Shown: positions 38,062 through 45,068 of the stretch, piece after piece
How the letters are laid out: each line of letters begins with the position of its first letter
Numbering within the stretch: the stretch's first letter is position 1
Notes under the pieces: generated by a model
What the model was told of the DNA's origin: nothing
The model's input: only the letters and a program-made list of their open reading frames with translations
The model's database searches: none
Source: Pseudomonas mandelii
Lineage (GTDB): Bacteria; Pseudomonadota; Gammaproteobacteria; Pseudomonadales; Pseudomonadaceae
NCBI RefSeq assembly: GCF_900106065.1
Contig: NZ_LT629796.1
Span: forward strand, 558,001 to 622,000
DNA: 64,000 nucleotides
Direction of reading: 5' to 3'
Program-made: the position numbers and the translations under genes

Positions 38062-38419
38062 CGCAGACCTCCAGCGCTACGGTTTTGCTGCTGTCTTCGA
38101 CGACGATATCTGCCAGCACATTGAGCGAATGCAGGCGAATAAATCCGCAGTACTTGCAATTAAGCATCACCGCCGGCGTGCCGGAGCGGAAATACTCTTT
38201 GCCACACGCCCAAGGCAACCCTACACCCGTCGCCCCGGCCTGGAGTGGTAACTCCCACTCATCATGCTCACAGAACGGGCACCCGGTATTCTTTATTCGC
38301 GCTTTGAAAATGTTGGCCAACCGCCCGGTATCCAGATGAAGATCCCCAGGCATTGGCTTGCCTCGTGACACCCCGGTCTGATCATTACTCTGAAAACCAT
38401 CTTCACTGCTGCTGTACAT
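38054..38419 (-). CDS. Small zinc-ribbon protein of unknown function
   Basis: 121 aa. Two cysteine pairs, CPFC (near 46) and CKYC (near 87), are spaced as a zinc ribbon. The region between (HDEWELPL, ACGKEYFRSGTPAVML) is beta-rich. Not recognised beyond that. ATG at 38419 has the strong AAGGAGG six to eight bases upstream and is preferred over a codon at 38449. It is the first gene of a two-gene unit with the coiled-coil membrane protein. Confidence 0.7.
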   Translation of the reverse strand: MYSSSEDGFQSNDQTGVSRGKPMPGDLHLDTGRLANIFKARIKNTGCPFCEHDEWELPLQAGATGVGLPWACGKEYFRSGTPAVMLNCKYCGFIRLHSLNVLADIVVEDSSKTVALEVCDE

Positions 38420-38663
38420 CGCTACCTCCTCCTTGAGGGAATAAATCATCGATTAACCGATCAACCAGAAGATGGTGCGTAACGTCCAGCCACCTGCTCG
38501 ACCGCGAAGTCATTACGGATGCCTTCGCTGAAAAACGAATATACCTTCGATCAATCTCGGACGTATCCGCGTGCAAAGTAGGACGATTCTCTCGTTTGTG
38601 TCAGCCCGGAATTACGCCTGTGAGATCCGTCCACGGGCTCTTGCGAAAGCTGCCAGCGCAAGG

Positions 38664-38987
38664 TCACAGGTTTCTCTGATGAGTGGGGTCTTCGGTTGTA
38701 AAGGTCAGTGGCCGTTCCGGCATTGCACCGGCATCGTCTTCAGGTTCTGCTTGAGGTCTGGAAATAATCGGGGCCACCAGTCGCAACACACCCCTCTCAA
38801 TCAATGAGAGAAGTCCAAAAGTAATGAAGCCAAAAATCAGCCCGACAACCAAAATGCTCAATGGATGAATTTGCACGGCGTCGGAGCTGTCCAGCATGTA
38901 GAGAAAAGCCTGAACAGCGACGGCCACACAGGCCGCCAGGGCTGCAATCAGCTTGATAATCAACCAAAGCCGCCGCCATCTATTCAT
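38664..38987 (-). CDS. Small two-helix membrane protein
   Basis: 107 aa, unrecognised. Membrane helices are at ~8-31 and ~42-64, with a polar acidic tail after ~75. A start MNRWRRLW rich in basic residues suggests the N-terminus is cytoplasmic. GGGAAGAG lies just before the ATG. It is separated from the zinc-ribbon gene by 244 bases that hold no clear gene. Confidence 0.55.
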   Translation of the reverse strand: MNRWRRLWLIIKLIAALAACVAVAVQAFLYMLDSSDAVQIHPLSILVVGLIFGFITFGLLSLIERGVLRLVAPIISRPQAEPEDDAGAMPERPLTFTTEDPTHQRNL

Positions 38988-39423
38988 GCTCTTCCCCGCT
39001 ATCCGGTGATTTCGCTCTTTATTGCATGATAGCTAATGGGCGGGATGCGCCTTTTTTTCTCGCATGTATCCAGATTCGGGCGGCGTAGCCTTGGTAATTC
39101 ATGACGTTCACGGCGGGACTACTGCTTGTTTAAGGAAAATCCGAGCATCACGAACTTTGGTAAGGCTTCGCGTCTTTGTCAGAGTGGAGCCGGCGCCAGA
39201 ATATCCGGGTGACTCTCGCTGAAGTTGTAGGCAAAATCCGAGAGTTGCGTAAGGGGGTACGCTTGCTGTGCTTTTGGGCAGGTTGCCGCCTTGTTGGCCA
39301 TATCTTCGGCGGGATACTCTCCAGACGTCGCTGCACATTCAGCGACCGGGCTTGGTAACCCGACGAGTTACGCAACAGCGTCCCCATCACAATGCTGGTT
39401 TTTTCACCAGTAATCTTGTGCTA
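38988..39423. other. Gene-free stretch with repeated TTGGTAA heptamers and small hairpins
   Basis: No convincing coding sequence. TTGGTAA occurs at 39091, 39157 and 39352 (and again at 39510). Two adjacent hairpins lie at 39327-39346 (GTCGCT/AGCGAC) and 39347-39362 (CGGG, loop CTTGGTAA, CCCG), and another at 39395-39410 (CTGGT/ACCAG). It appears to be the upstream part, or a decayed copy, of the structured leader that follows. The promoter of the DUF3077-like unit should lie here. Confidence 0.5.
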
Positions 39424-39500
39424 TGGCGGCTGTGCGTGGGACGCCTTCGGGCGTGCCGGTCTCCTTGACTCCCGGTTTACCAACCTGCGCGCAGCTGCCA
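39424..39500 (+). ncRNA. C4-like antisense RNA in the leader of the DUF3077-like gene
   Basis: Bases 39424-39440 pair with 39484-39500 in a 17-bp stem with four G-U pairs. Inside are hairpin ACGCC-TTCG-GGCGT (39441-39454) and hairpin GCCGG/CCGGT (39455-39459 with 39472-39476). Apart from the TTCG tetraloop, the unpaired parts are the second hairpin loop and the junction TTACCAA (39477-39483). Loop bases 39461-39469 (CTCCTTGAC) are perfectly complementary to 39537-39545, covering the Shine-Dalgarno of the 31-codon ORF. TTACCAA is complementary to 39510-39516. A two-hairpin fold with two antisense segments acting on a downstream site is the established layout of phage P1/P7 C4 RNA. Assignment is by structure, not by database search. 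Confidence 0.72.
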
Positions 39501-39504
39501 CCCA

Positions 39505-39545
39505 TTCGCTTGGTAACGAAAACGGCAGCTCCTAACGTCAAGGAG
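39505..39545 (+). promoter_or_regulatory. Target sites of the C4-like RNA, including the ribosome-binding site
   Basis: Hairpin TTCG-CTTGGTAA-CGAA (39505-39520) shows TTGGTAA in its loop. GTCAAGGAG (39537-39545) is the Shine-Dalgarno of the ORF at 39552. A competing stem AGCTGCC (39493-39499) with GGCAGCT (39524-39530) would use part of the C4-like outer stem, so the two folds exclude each other locally. Confidence 0.65.
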
Positions 39546-39551
39546 TAGACA

Positions 39552-39647
39552 ATGCACACTGTAAACCCGTACAAATTTCTGCGCTTCCCTCACCTCAATT
39601 CTCACTGTCGATCCCGCTGCATCTCCGTCACTGGAGGTGGCAAATGA
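39552..39647 (+). CDS. 31-codon leader ORF overlapping the DUF3077-like gene
   Basis: 31 aa, starting MHTVNPYKFLRF and ending TGGGK. AAGGAG ends six bases before the ATG. The TGA stop overlaps the next ATG (ATGA at 39644-39647), and the ORF contains the GGAGG of that gene near its end. This is a design for translational coupling, as icd is to ant in phage P1. The peptide is basic with two Cys and is not recognised; it may matter only as a translated leader. Confidence 0.65.
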   Translation: MHTVNPYKFLRFPHLNSHCRSRCISVTGGGK

Positions 39648-39934
39648 CCGAATCAGCAGAAGCAAAAACCATCGGCTTCACCCCCATCTACTGTTCAGGC
39701 AAAGCGATGTTCCACGTCAGCGCTGGAGTGCCTGTGAGTGATGCATTGGCACAGGCCTCTGATTTTCTGTTCCTGGCCAAGGCGTTCACGGAAGACGCCG
39801 CCTACGTAAGAGACACCGACCGTCATGCCTGGGCCGCGCACTATTTAACGGCGATGGGTAAAGCGCTGCTTGATGATGTGGTGAAGGCGGTGACACCCAG
39901 ACCTGATCGGAAGGACAAGAAAGCCGCAAAATAG
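39644..39934 (+). CDS. DUF3077-like small protein
   Basis: 96 aa. The block FHVSAGVPVSDALAQASDFL and the later HAWAAHYLTAMGKALLDDV match the DUF3077 type of small Pseudomonas proteins, whose function is unknown. Mostly helical with no membrane segment; the C-terminus is Lys-rich. It has its own GGAGGTGG seven bases before ATG but is coupled to the leader ORF. It is likely silenced by the C4-like RNA. Confidence 0.7.
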   Translation: MTESAEAKTIGFTPIYCSGKAMFHVSAGVPVSDALAQASDFLFLAKAFTEDAAYVRDTDRHAWAAHYLTAMGKALLDDVVKAVTPRPDRKDKKAAK

Positions 39935-39975
39935 CGGCCAGCCTTTCTGATAGGTGCCCTGGACATTCGGGGTAT

Positions 39976-40065
39976 CAGACCGCCATGGGGGGTGATGTTA
40001 GTCACTTTCCCATGGCGCCTATGCTGCCACCCACTCGCTGACTGAGTACCACGGCTTGGGGTGAT
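39976..40065 (+). other. Palindrome and decayed copy of the C4-target hairpin
   Basis: GCCATGGG and CCCATGGC form a perfect 8-bp stem at about 39983-40017, with GTGA/TCAC inside. Directly after, CTGCCACCCACTCGCTGACT resembles CTGCCACCCATTCGCTTGGT of the leader at 39496-39515, but the rest has diverged. Probably a remnant of a second leader; no gene here. Confidence 0.4.
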
Positions 40066-40082
40066 TGCTTTTTCACTGGAGA

Positions 40083-40099
40083 GATATAGAATCTATATC
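40083..40099. promoter_or_regulatory. Operator-like palindrome upstream of the toxin-antitoxin pair
   Basis: GATATAGA, one base, TCTATATC: a perfect 8-bp inverted repeat 68 bases before the antitoxin ATG. Type II antitoxins usually repress their own promoter through such sites. The link is inferred from position. Confidence 0.5.
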
Positions 40100-40167
40100 A
40101 CCTTCTAGATTGAAGGATAGTCAGAGCTCGGACGCTCTACCAAGAAACATACGCTTTGGAGTACCCC

Positions 40168-40449
40168 ATGACCCTCGCCACTGAAAAATCTGAAAGCTTT
40201 CTGCTGCGATTACGCAAACAGGACACGCCAACAGGGGTAAGCATCTCGACAATCGAGTTGCTTATGAATCAGACCGGTTTGAGTAAAACCGAAGTCGCCC
40301 ACCTCGCCTTGAGGCAATTTGCTGACCGCTATTTGCCCAAGTACGAGCTAGACGATGGACCTCTAACCCCGGCTCAAGTCTCCGCAATTCGTGCAGCTAG
40401 CCCTGCTACGGACCTTCCGGAGGAGCGCATTACTAAAAGGCTCTATTGA
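40168..40449 (+). CDS. Putative antitoxin of a PemK/MazF-type toxin-antitoxin pair
   Basis: 93 aa. Residues ~20-55 (VSISTIELLMNQTGLSKTEV, ALRQFADRYLP) look like a ribbon-helix-helix DNA-binding unit, and the remaining acidic tail would bind the toxin. ATG at 40168 has TTGGAG six bases upstream. The stop is 3 bases before the toxin start, the usual antitoxin-first order. No close named family is recognised. Confidence 0.7.
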   Translation: MTLATEKSESFLLRLRKQDTPTGVSISTIELLMNQTGLSKTEVAHLALRQFADRYLPKYELDDGPLTPAQVSAIRAASPATDLPEERITKRLY

Positions 40450-40452
40450 AAA

Positions 40453-40866
40453 ATGACCACACCTTTTCGCCCACTGCCTGCACCAGGCGACTTTGTCTGG
40501 TGTCATTTCCCTGAAGTCATCGGGAACCCAGGCCCCAAAGCTCGCCCCGCATTGGTAGTCGCTGTTTTCGAAGATGACCATGCGGTAAGAATTGCCTATG
40601 GCACTACGCGAAAAACAGAAAAACTGTACCCAGGCGAATTTGTTTTAGACCCTGCGGACGCTGGCTTTGCATTGAGCGGTCTGGCCCAGCGCACGAAGTT
40701 CGACTTGAACAACGAAGTCCAAGTCTATTTTGATTCCGATTGGTTTGCTTCGAATCAAAGCGTCTATGCCTCCACGCCCCTGCCCAAAATGGGGCGATTA
40801 GACATTGAGTATTACCCTGTCGTACAGAAGGCAGCGGAAGCGAAAGCCAAGCGCATAAAAAAGTAA
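40453..40866 (+). CDS. Putative PemK/MazF-family toxin (endoribonuclease)
   Basis: 137 aa. The start PAPGDFVWCHFPEV followed by KARPALVVAV is the first two strands of the PemK/MazF barrel, and TKFDLNNEVQVYF matches the later strand. The family cuts mRNA at short motifs. At 137 aa it is longer than MazF (~110). It is preceded directly by the antitoxin gene and ends at a small terminator. Confidence 0.78.
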   Translation: MTTPFRPLPAPGDFVWCHFPEVIGNPGPKARPALVVAVFEDDHAVRIAYGTTRKTEKLYPGEFVLDPADAGFALSGLAQRTKFDLNNEVQVYFDSDWFASNQSVYASTPLPKMGRLDIEYYPVVQKAAEAKAKRIKK

Positions 40867-40887
40867 TATTGAGTGTTTAACAAGCCG

Positions 40888-40906
40888 AAGTCAGGCCGAC
40901 TTTTTT
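40888..40906 (+). terminator. Terminator of the toxin-antitoxin unit
   Basis: AAGTC, a 5-base loop, GACTT, then a run of T, 22 bases after the toxin stop. Confidence 0.6.
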
Positions 40907-40966
40907 AATTATGTCGCGCTTTATTTTTCACAACAGTCGCATTCGAATTCATAACACTTCATACAA

Positions 40967-40990
40967 AAACCCGGCGCTGGCCGGGTTTCT
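40967..40990. terminator. Rho-independent terminator-like hairpin
   Basis: AAACCCGGC, loop GCTG, GCCGGGTTT, then CTT. It lies between the toxin gene and the convergent secreted-protein gene at 41116 and could serve either. Confidence 0.65.
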
Positions 40991-41115
40991 TATAGCTGAT
41001 CGCAACGGTCAACAATTCCTTGAGCGGCATCCTGCTTGTCTGGTCGCCAGCTATTCTAAAATAACCCTGTACCCTATCTAAGGTTCCCCCTAGGTTTACA
41101 TTAGGGTTTCGCCCG

Positions 41116-41505
41116 CTAGCTTTCCAGAACCCAGCGGTTTAAGTCTGCAAGGCGTTCGGTGAGGGTCTTTATGTTTTCAGAGCAACTAGCCTGCTGTTCT
41201 GCTTGGTGAGCAGGATTCTCGAACCCCAAGACGTTATAGGTGTCTTCGGTTTTGGCTTTCAAATTCCGCATCAGTGCCGGAATCTTATCGCGCTTCACAT
41301 TGGGAATGTGTTGTAGAGCATCCTCAAGAGCGACGGTGAAATCTTGGTAGAGGTCGGGACGGTTACACCCCTTCGCATTGGCTAGGTCGAAGTCTGCATT
41401 CTCGTAAAGAACGAGGATGTAACCTGACGTGAGCTTCATCTCAGCTTGAGCCATGAAAGGCATTGCGAGCAAAGTGGTTAGCAATGCTGCGGATTTCAGT
41501 CGCAT
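41116..41505 (-). CDS. Small secreted protein of unknown function
   Basis: 129 aa. Signal peptide MRLKSAALLTTLLAMPFMAQA is cleaved near AQA-EM. The mature part is mostly helical with two Cys (near 48 and 109) that could form a disulfide in the periplasm. Not recognised. ATG at 41505 has GGGAG upstream, preferred over GTG at 41511. It is divergent from the membrane-protein gene at 41604, sharing a ~100-base promoter gap. Confidence 0.6.
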   Translation of the reverse strand: MRLKSAALLTTLLAMPFMAQAEMKLTSGYILVLYENADFDLANAKGCNRPDLYQDFTVALEDALQHIPNVKRDKIPALMRNLKAKTEDTYNVLGFENPAHQAEQQASCSENIKTLTERLADLNRWVLES

Positions 41506-41603
41506 TGACACTCCCTGTGTATCATCAAGGGCGGACGATGATCATGACAGAGCAACTTATAAGCCAGCAACAGCTCACGCTGTGAACAGAGGGAGGGAGT
41601 GAG

Positions 41604-41897
41604 ATGCGTGCAGAAGGATGGCGACGGGTCTGGGAGCTGACGAAATGTCTTGCAGCTATCGCTGCGGGTATTTGGTGTGTGATGTCTTTCACGGCGGCGA
41701 TGCCGCCACCCCCTGCCCCTGCATCACCAGCGGCGGGACAGATCGCTGTGGGGATTTTCTTGGTGGCAGTGATTGGTGGTGGTATCGCCTATGCCGGCTT
41801 GCACGCTCTTGAATGGGTGTATAGGGGTTTCCGCCCCGTGCCATTCAGCCCCACGATAGAGGCTCAACCTCTGGCACTAGATACGCCTGAGACGTAG
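41604..41897 (+). CDS. Small two-helix membrane protein with Pro-rich loop
   Basis: 97 aa, unrecognised. Helices are at ~10-30 and ~45-68, separated by a PPPPAPASP loop, with a short polar tail. GGGAGGGAGTGAG precedes the ATG. Accessory gene between the secreted protein and tRNA-Ser. Confidence 0.55.
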   Translation: MRAEGWRRVWELTKCLAAIAAGIWCVMSFTAAMPPPPAPASPAAGQIAVGIFLVAVIGGGIAYAGLHALEWVYRGFRPVPFSPTIEAQPLALDTPET

Positions 41898-42257
41898 CAC
41901 CGGAACACCGTACAGCCCTTCCCCATCCAGACAATCAGCGAAATCCTTGAACACTGCTAGCACCCGGACGACAGGGTCTACCCTCACTCTGCACTGACTC
42001 CACCCTAAATACGATTGACTTGTATGCCGGGATACGCCCCCCATTGTCCATGGTACTTGCGTGGCGCTTTACAAACTCAGTCACCAAATCTCGAATGGCC
42101 TCAACAGGTTTGCCGTAGAGCATGTCAAACACAGCTTGCCGCTGTAGGAGCGCTAAGAGGGTCTGTAGCGAAAGGGATTTTACGTAGAATCATTACGTAG
42201 AATCCTAGAATGCAAAAAAGCCCCGAGACGTTAATCTACGGGGCTTTTTCTATGTAA
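41898..42257. other. Gene-poor stretch between the accessory genes and tRNA-Ser
   Basis: A 65-codon minus-strand frame at 41935-42132 has no ribosome-binding site or known family and may be a gene remnant. A 12-base direct repeat TTACGTAGAATC (42180-42191, 42193-42204) and the tRNA terminator at 42214-42249 are the other features. No integrase or second tRNA-end copy was found. Confidence 0.5.
42214..42249 (-). terminator. Rho-independent terminator after tRNA-Ser
   Basis: Read on the minus strand: AAAAAGCCCCG, a ~13-base loop, CGGGGCTTTTTT. It lies just past the tRNA 3' end. Confidence 0.88.
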
Positions 42258-42347
42258 TGGCGGAGAGATAGGGATTCGAACCCTAGGTACCGGTGAAGGT
42301 ACAACGGATTTCGAATCCGTCCCATTCGGCCACTCTGGCATCTCTCC
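42258..42347 (-). tRNA. tRNA-Ser (anticodon CGA)
   Basis: 90 bases including an encoded CCA. The acceptor pairs GGAGAGA/TCTCTCC. The anticodon stem GGATT-CGA-AATCC gives anticodon CGA for UCG. The long variable arm TACC/GGTA is typical of tRNA-Ser, and the T arm contains GGTTCGAATCC. It follows purC, as in P. aeruginosa. Confidence 0.96.
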
Positions 42348-42430
42348 AACGGCGCGCATCATAACAACACTTTCGCCGGAAGCGAACCCCCTAAGCGAAA
42401 TTTTTCCGTGCTATCAGATGCTTGCGTCGA

Positions 42431-43144
42431 TTAAAGCGGTACGCCCAGACGATTGGCGACTTCTTCGTAGGCTTCGATAACGTCACCGAGGCCCTGGCGG
42501 AAGCGGTCTTTGTCCATTTTCTTGCCGGTGGCCTTGTCCCACAGGCGGCAGCCGTCCGGGCTGAATTCGTCGCCCAGGACGATAGAGCCGTCGGAGAACA
42601 CGCCGAATTCGAGTTTGAAGTCGACCAGCAGCAGGCCGGCGTCGTCGAACAGTTTGCTCAGGACTTCGTTGACCTTGAGCGACAGTTCTTTCATGCGAAC
42701 CAGTTGCTCGGCGGTGCCCCAACCGAAGGCCACGACGTGGGATTCGTTGATGAACGGGTCGCCCTTGGCGTCGTCCTTCAGGAACAGTTCGAAGGTGTAA
42801 GGGTTGAGCTTCATGCCTTCTTCGACGCCCAGGCGCTTGACCAGGCTGCCGGCGGCGTAGTTACGCACGACGCACTCGACCGGGATCATGTCGAGCTTCT
42901 TCACCAGGCATTCGTTGTCGCCCAGCAGTTTGTCGAACTGGGTCGGCACGCCGGCGGCTTCGAGTTTCTGCATGATGAAGGCGTTGAACTTGTTGTTCAC
43001 CATGCCTTTGCGGTCGAGCTGCTCGATGCGCTTGCCGTCGAACGCCGAGGTGTCGTTGCGAAACAGCAGGATCAAGCGGTCAGCGTCGTCGGTCTTGAAA
43101 ACCGATTTGGCTTTGCCGCGGTAGAGTTCTTCACGTTTTTCCAT
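42431..43144 (-). CDS. purC: Phosphoribosylaminoimidazole-succinocarboxamide synthase
   Basis: 237 aa, standard length for bacterial SAICAR synthetase. It joins CAIR and aspartate with ATP in purine synthesis. N-terminal RGKAKSVF, then [10 protein letters not shown] and [23 protein letters not shown] are the ATP and substrate blocks. It lies 28 bases after the metallo-hydrolase stop and ends about 80 bases before the tRNA. Confidence 0.97.
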   Translation of the reverse strand: MEKREELYRGKAKSVFKTDDADRLILLFRNDTSAFDGKRIEQLDRKGMVNNKFNAFIMQKLEAAGVPTQFDKLLGDNECLVKKLDMIPVECVVRNYAAGSLVKRLGVEEGMKLNPYTFELFLKDDAKGDPFINESHVVAFGWGTAEQLVRMKELSLKVNEVLSKLFDDAGLLLVDFKLEFGVFSDGSIVLGDEFSPDGCRLWDKATGKKMDKDRFRQGLGDVIEAYEEVANRLGVPL

Positions 43145-43172
43145 GATGGGCTCCGCTTGCTAAGTAGGTGGG

Positions 43173-43931
43173 CTAGGCGATGTGTCGCCAGTCGAGCCCT
43201 GAATCTTGATCGGCCAGTTGCAGCCAGTCCGGGTCGCACCCGAGGGTGTCGACAAAACATTGCCGGGCCAGCTGCGGCAGGTTGTTCTTGCTGCTCAGAT
43301 GGGCCAGGACCAGGTGTTGCAGGCCTTGCCAGCCCAACTCAGACACCAGGAATGCCGCCTGGTGGTTGTTCAGATGTCCCAGTTCACCGCCCACCCGCTG
43401 CTTCAGGAAGTACGGGTAGTGACCGCGAGCGAGCATGTCACGGCAATGGTTGGACTCGATCATCAGCGCATCGAGGTCCCGATAGCCGTCCAGCACCTTG
43501 TTGCAATACGAGCCCAGGTCGGTCAGCAGGCCAAAGCGCCGCTCACCGTCGCTGAAAACGTACTGCGTCGGTTCCTGTGCATCGTGGGCCACGGCAATGA
43601 CGCCGATGCTCAGTGCGCCGATCTGCAGTTGCTCGCCGCCAGCCAGAAGGCCAGCCGGTTCAATCGGTTTGCGCATCCCGCGCAGGGTCCCGCGACTGAG
43701 GTAGACAGGCAGATTGTAGCGCCGAGACAGCAAACCCACGCCATGCACGTGGTCGGCATGTTCGTGGGTCACGAGTATCGCGCTCAACTGCGCAGGGTTC
43801 ACACCCAGGCGCAGCAGGCGTTTTTCGGTTTCCCGCAAGGAGAAACCACAATCCACCAGCACATACGTGTCAGCGCTGGCTATCAGCGTGCCGTTCCCTT
43901 GGCTACCGCTGCCGAGAACGGCAAAACGCAT
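43173..43931 (-). CDS. MBL-fold metallo-hydrolase
   Basis: 252 aa. The di-metal motif THEHADHVHG is near residue 55, followed by a later His in AVAHDAQ and a C-terminal HLSSKNN. Starts MRFAVLGSGSQGN, typical of the YycJ/WalJ-like or PA1012 group. It sits between bamC and purC, as in P. aeruginosa. Exact reaction unknown. Confidence 0.88.
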   Translation of the reverse strand: MRFAVLGSGSQGNGTLIASADTYVLVDCGFSLRETEKRLLRLGVNPAQLSAILVTHEHADHVHGVGLLSRRYNLPVYLSRGTLRGMRKPIEPAGLLAGGEQLQIGALSIGVIAVAHDAQEPTQYVFSDGERRFGLLTDLGSYCNKVLDGYRDLDALMIESNHCRDMLARGHYPYFLKQRVGGELGHLNNHQAAFLVSELGWQGLQHLVLAHLSSKNNLPQLARQCFVDTLGCDPDWLQLADQDSGLDWRHIA

Positions 43932-43935
43932 GTGA

Positions 43936-45051
43936 TCAGCCCAGGTTGTCCTGAATCACGCTCAACACTTTGCGCGCCACTTCTGCCGGCGCCACGGTGT
44001 TGATGTTTTTCTCGACGGTGACCTGGACGTTCTCGCCTACCTTGCTCAGGCGAACCTGATAACGCTCGGCACGGGCTTCAACTTCTTCCTTGCTCGGCGC
44101 GCTGCCGAACAGGCTGCTGAAGAAGCCAGGCTTCTCGTCTTTCTTCTCGGCTTTTTCGGAGAGATTGATGTAGTACAGGCCCAGGCTGCGGTTGATGTCT
44201 TCAACGCGCCATTCGCCCTGTTCCAGCGCACGACCAACGCTCGACCAGGCACGATCCAGGTCATTGCCGACGTTCAGAACCGGGTTGCCGCTGCCGTCTT
44301 CGCTCAGGCTGACACGACTCGGCGTATCGAAATCACGCGAAGCCAGCATGGAAACCGAACCGCCCTTTTCCGAGATGCGGCTCATGCTCGCGAGCATGTC
44401 GTCGACCAGTGCCGCGTCCAGGCCAGTGTTGACCGAACGGTTGGTGAAGGCCACGTCGGCGGTGCTGCCGGCAGGACGCTCGGCGCTGACCACGTAGATT
44501 TCGCTGGTGTTGCGCTGAACGCCCGGCTCGATACGCACTCGAACGCGGGTTTCGCTGTCGGTGCTGACGCCGGCGGAACTCAGGCGCTTGGCCATCGCTG
44601 CCGACAGTTCGTCGGAACGCTGCCAGGTGGTGGTGAATTCACCGGTTTGCGGCTTCTGTTCGTCCAGACGGAAACCGTTGTCCTGGAAGAACTGTATCGC
44701 CACTGGCCAGGCTTCGGCAGGTGGATTCTGGGCCAGGATCGAGCGCGAATCACCGCTCTTCTGCAGCGAGTAGGCGCTGGCGTCAGCCGATGCCGTCAGT
44801 GGCTGCGGACGCGGCACGATGTATTCGCCTTTGGCGGTGTCATCAGCCACGTTGCGCGGGATCGGCAGCAGCGGATCCAGACGCTTGGCGGTGCTGACAT
44901 CCGTTGGCAGTTGCATAGGTGCAGTCTGTTGCGCTTCCAGGTAATCGCTACCACGGTCACGGAAATAACCTTCCGGGCCCCAGACCCATCCACAGCCACT
45001 GGTGCTGGAGATAATCAAGGCAAGTGCGGAAAGTCCGGCCAATCGCTTCAT
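43936..45051 (-). CDS. bamC: Outer membrane assembly lipoprotein BamC
   Basis: 371 aa. The lipoprotein signal has lipobox STSGCG, so the mature protein starts at Cys ~20. An unstructured N-terminal segment (PTDVSTAKRLDPLLPIPRNV) that binds BamD is followed by two helix-grip domains. It is part of the BAM complex inserting outer-membrane proteins. It follows dapA by 17 bases and precedes the metallo-hydrolase by 4. Confidence 0.93.
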   Translation of the reverse strand: MKRLAGLSALALIISSTSGCGWVWGPEGYFRDRGSDYLEAQQTAPMQLPTDVSTAKRLDPLLPIPRNVADDTAKGEYIVPRPQPLTASADASAYSLQKSGDSRSILAQNPPAEAWPVAIQFFQDNGFRLDEQKPQTGEFTTTWQRSDELSAAMAKRLSSAGVSTDSETRVRVRIEPGVQRNTSEIYVVSAERPAGSTADVAFTNRSVNTGLDAALVDDMLASMSRISEKGGSVSMLASRDFDTPSRVSLSEDGSGNPVLNVGNDLDRAWSSVGRALEQGEWRVEDINRSLGLYYINLSEKAEKKDEKPGFFSSLFGSAPSKEEVEARAERYQVRLSKVGENVQVTVEKNINTVAPAEVARKVLSVIQDNLG

Positions 45052-45068
45052 GCGTAGTGCTTCCTCAA

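Noticed and set aside
40077..40090. Possible attachment-site copy of the tRNA-Ser end (GGAGAGATA)
   Set aside because: Only nine bases match the tRNA 3' region, too short to call an att site.
41935..42132. 65-codon minus-strand frame near tRNA-Ser
   Set aside because: No ribosome-binding site and no known family; may be a gene remnant but not supportable as a gene.
42180..42204. Direct repeat TTACGTAGAATC twice
   Set aside because: Short and isolated; no partner element explains it.
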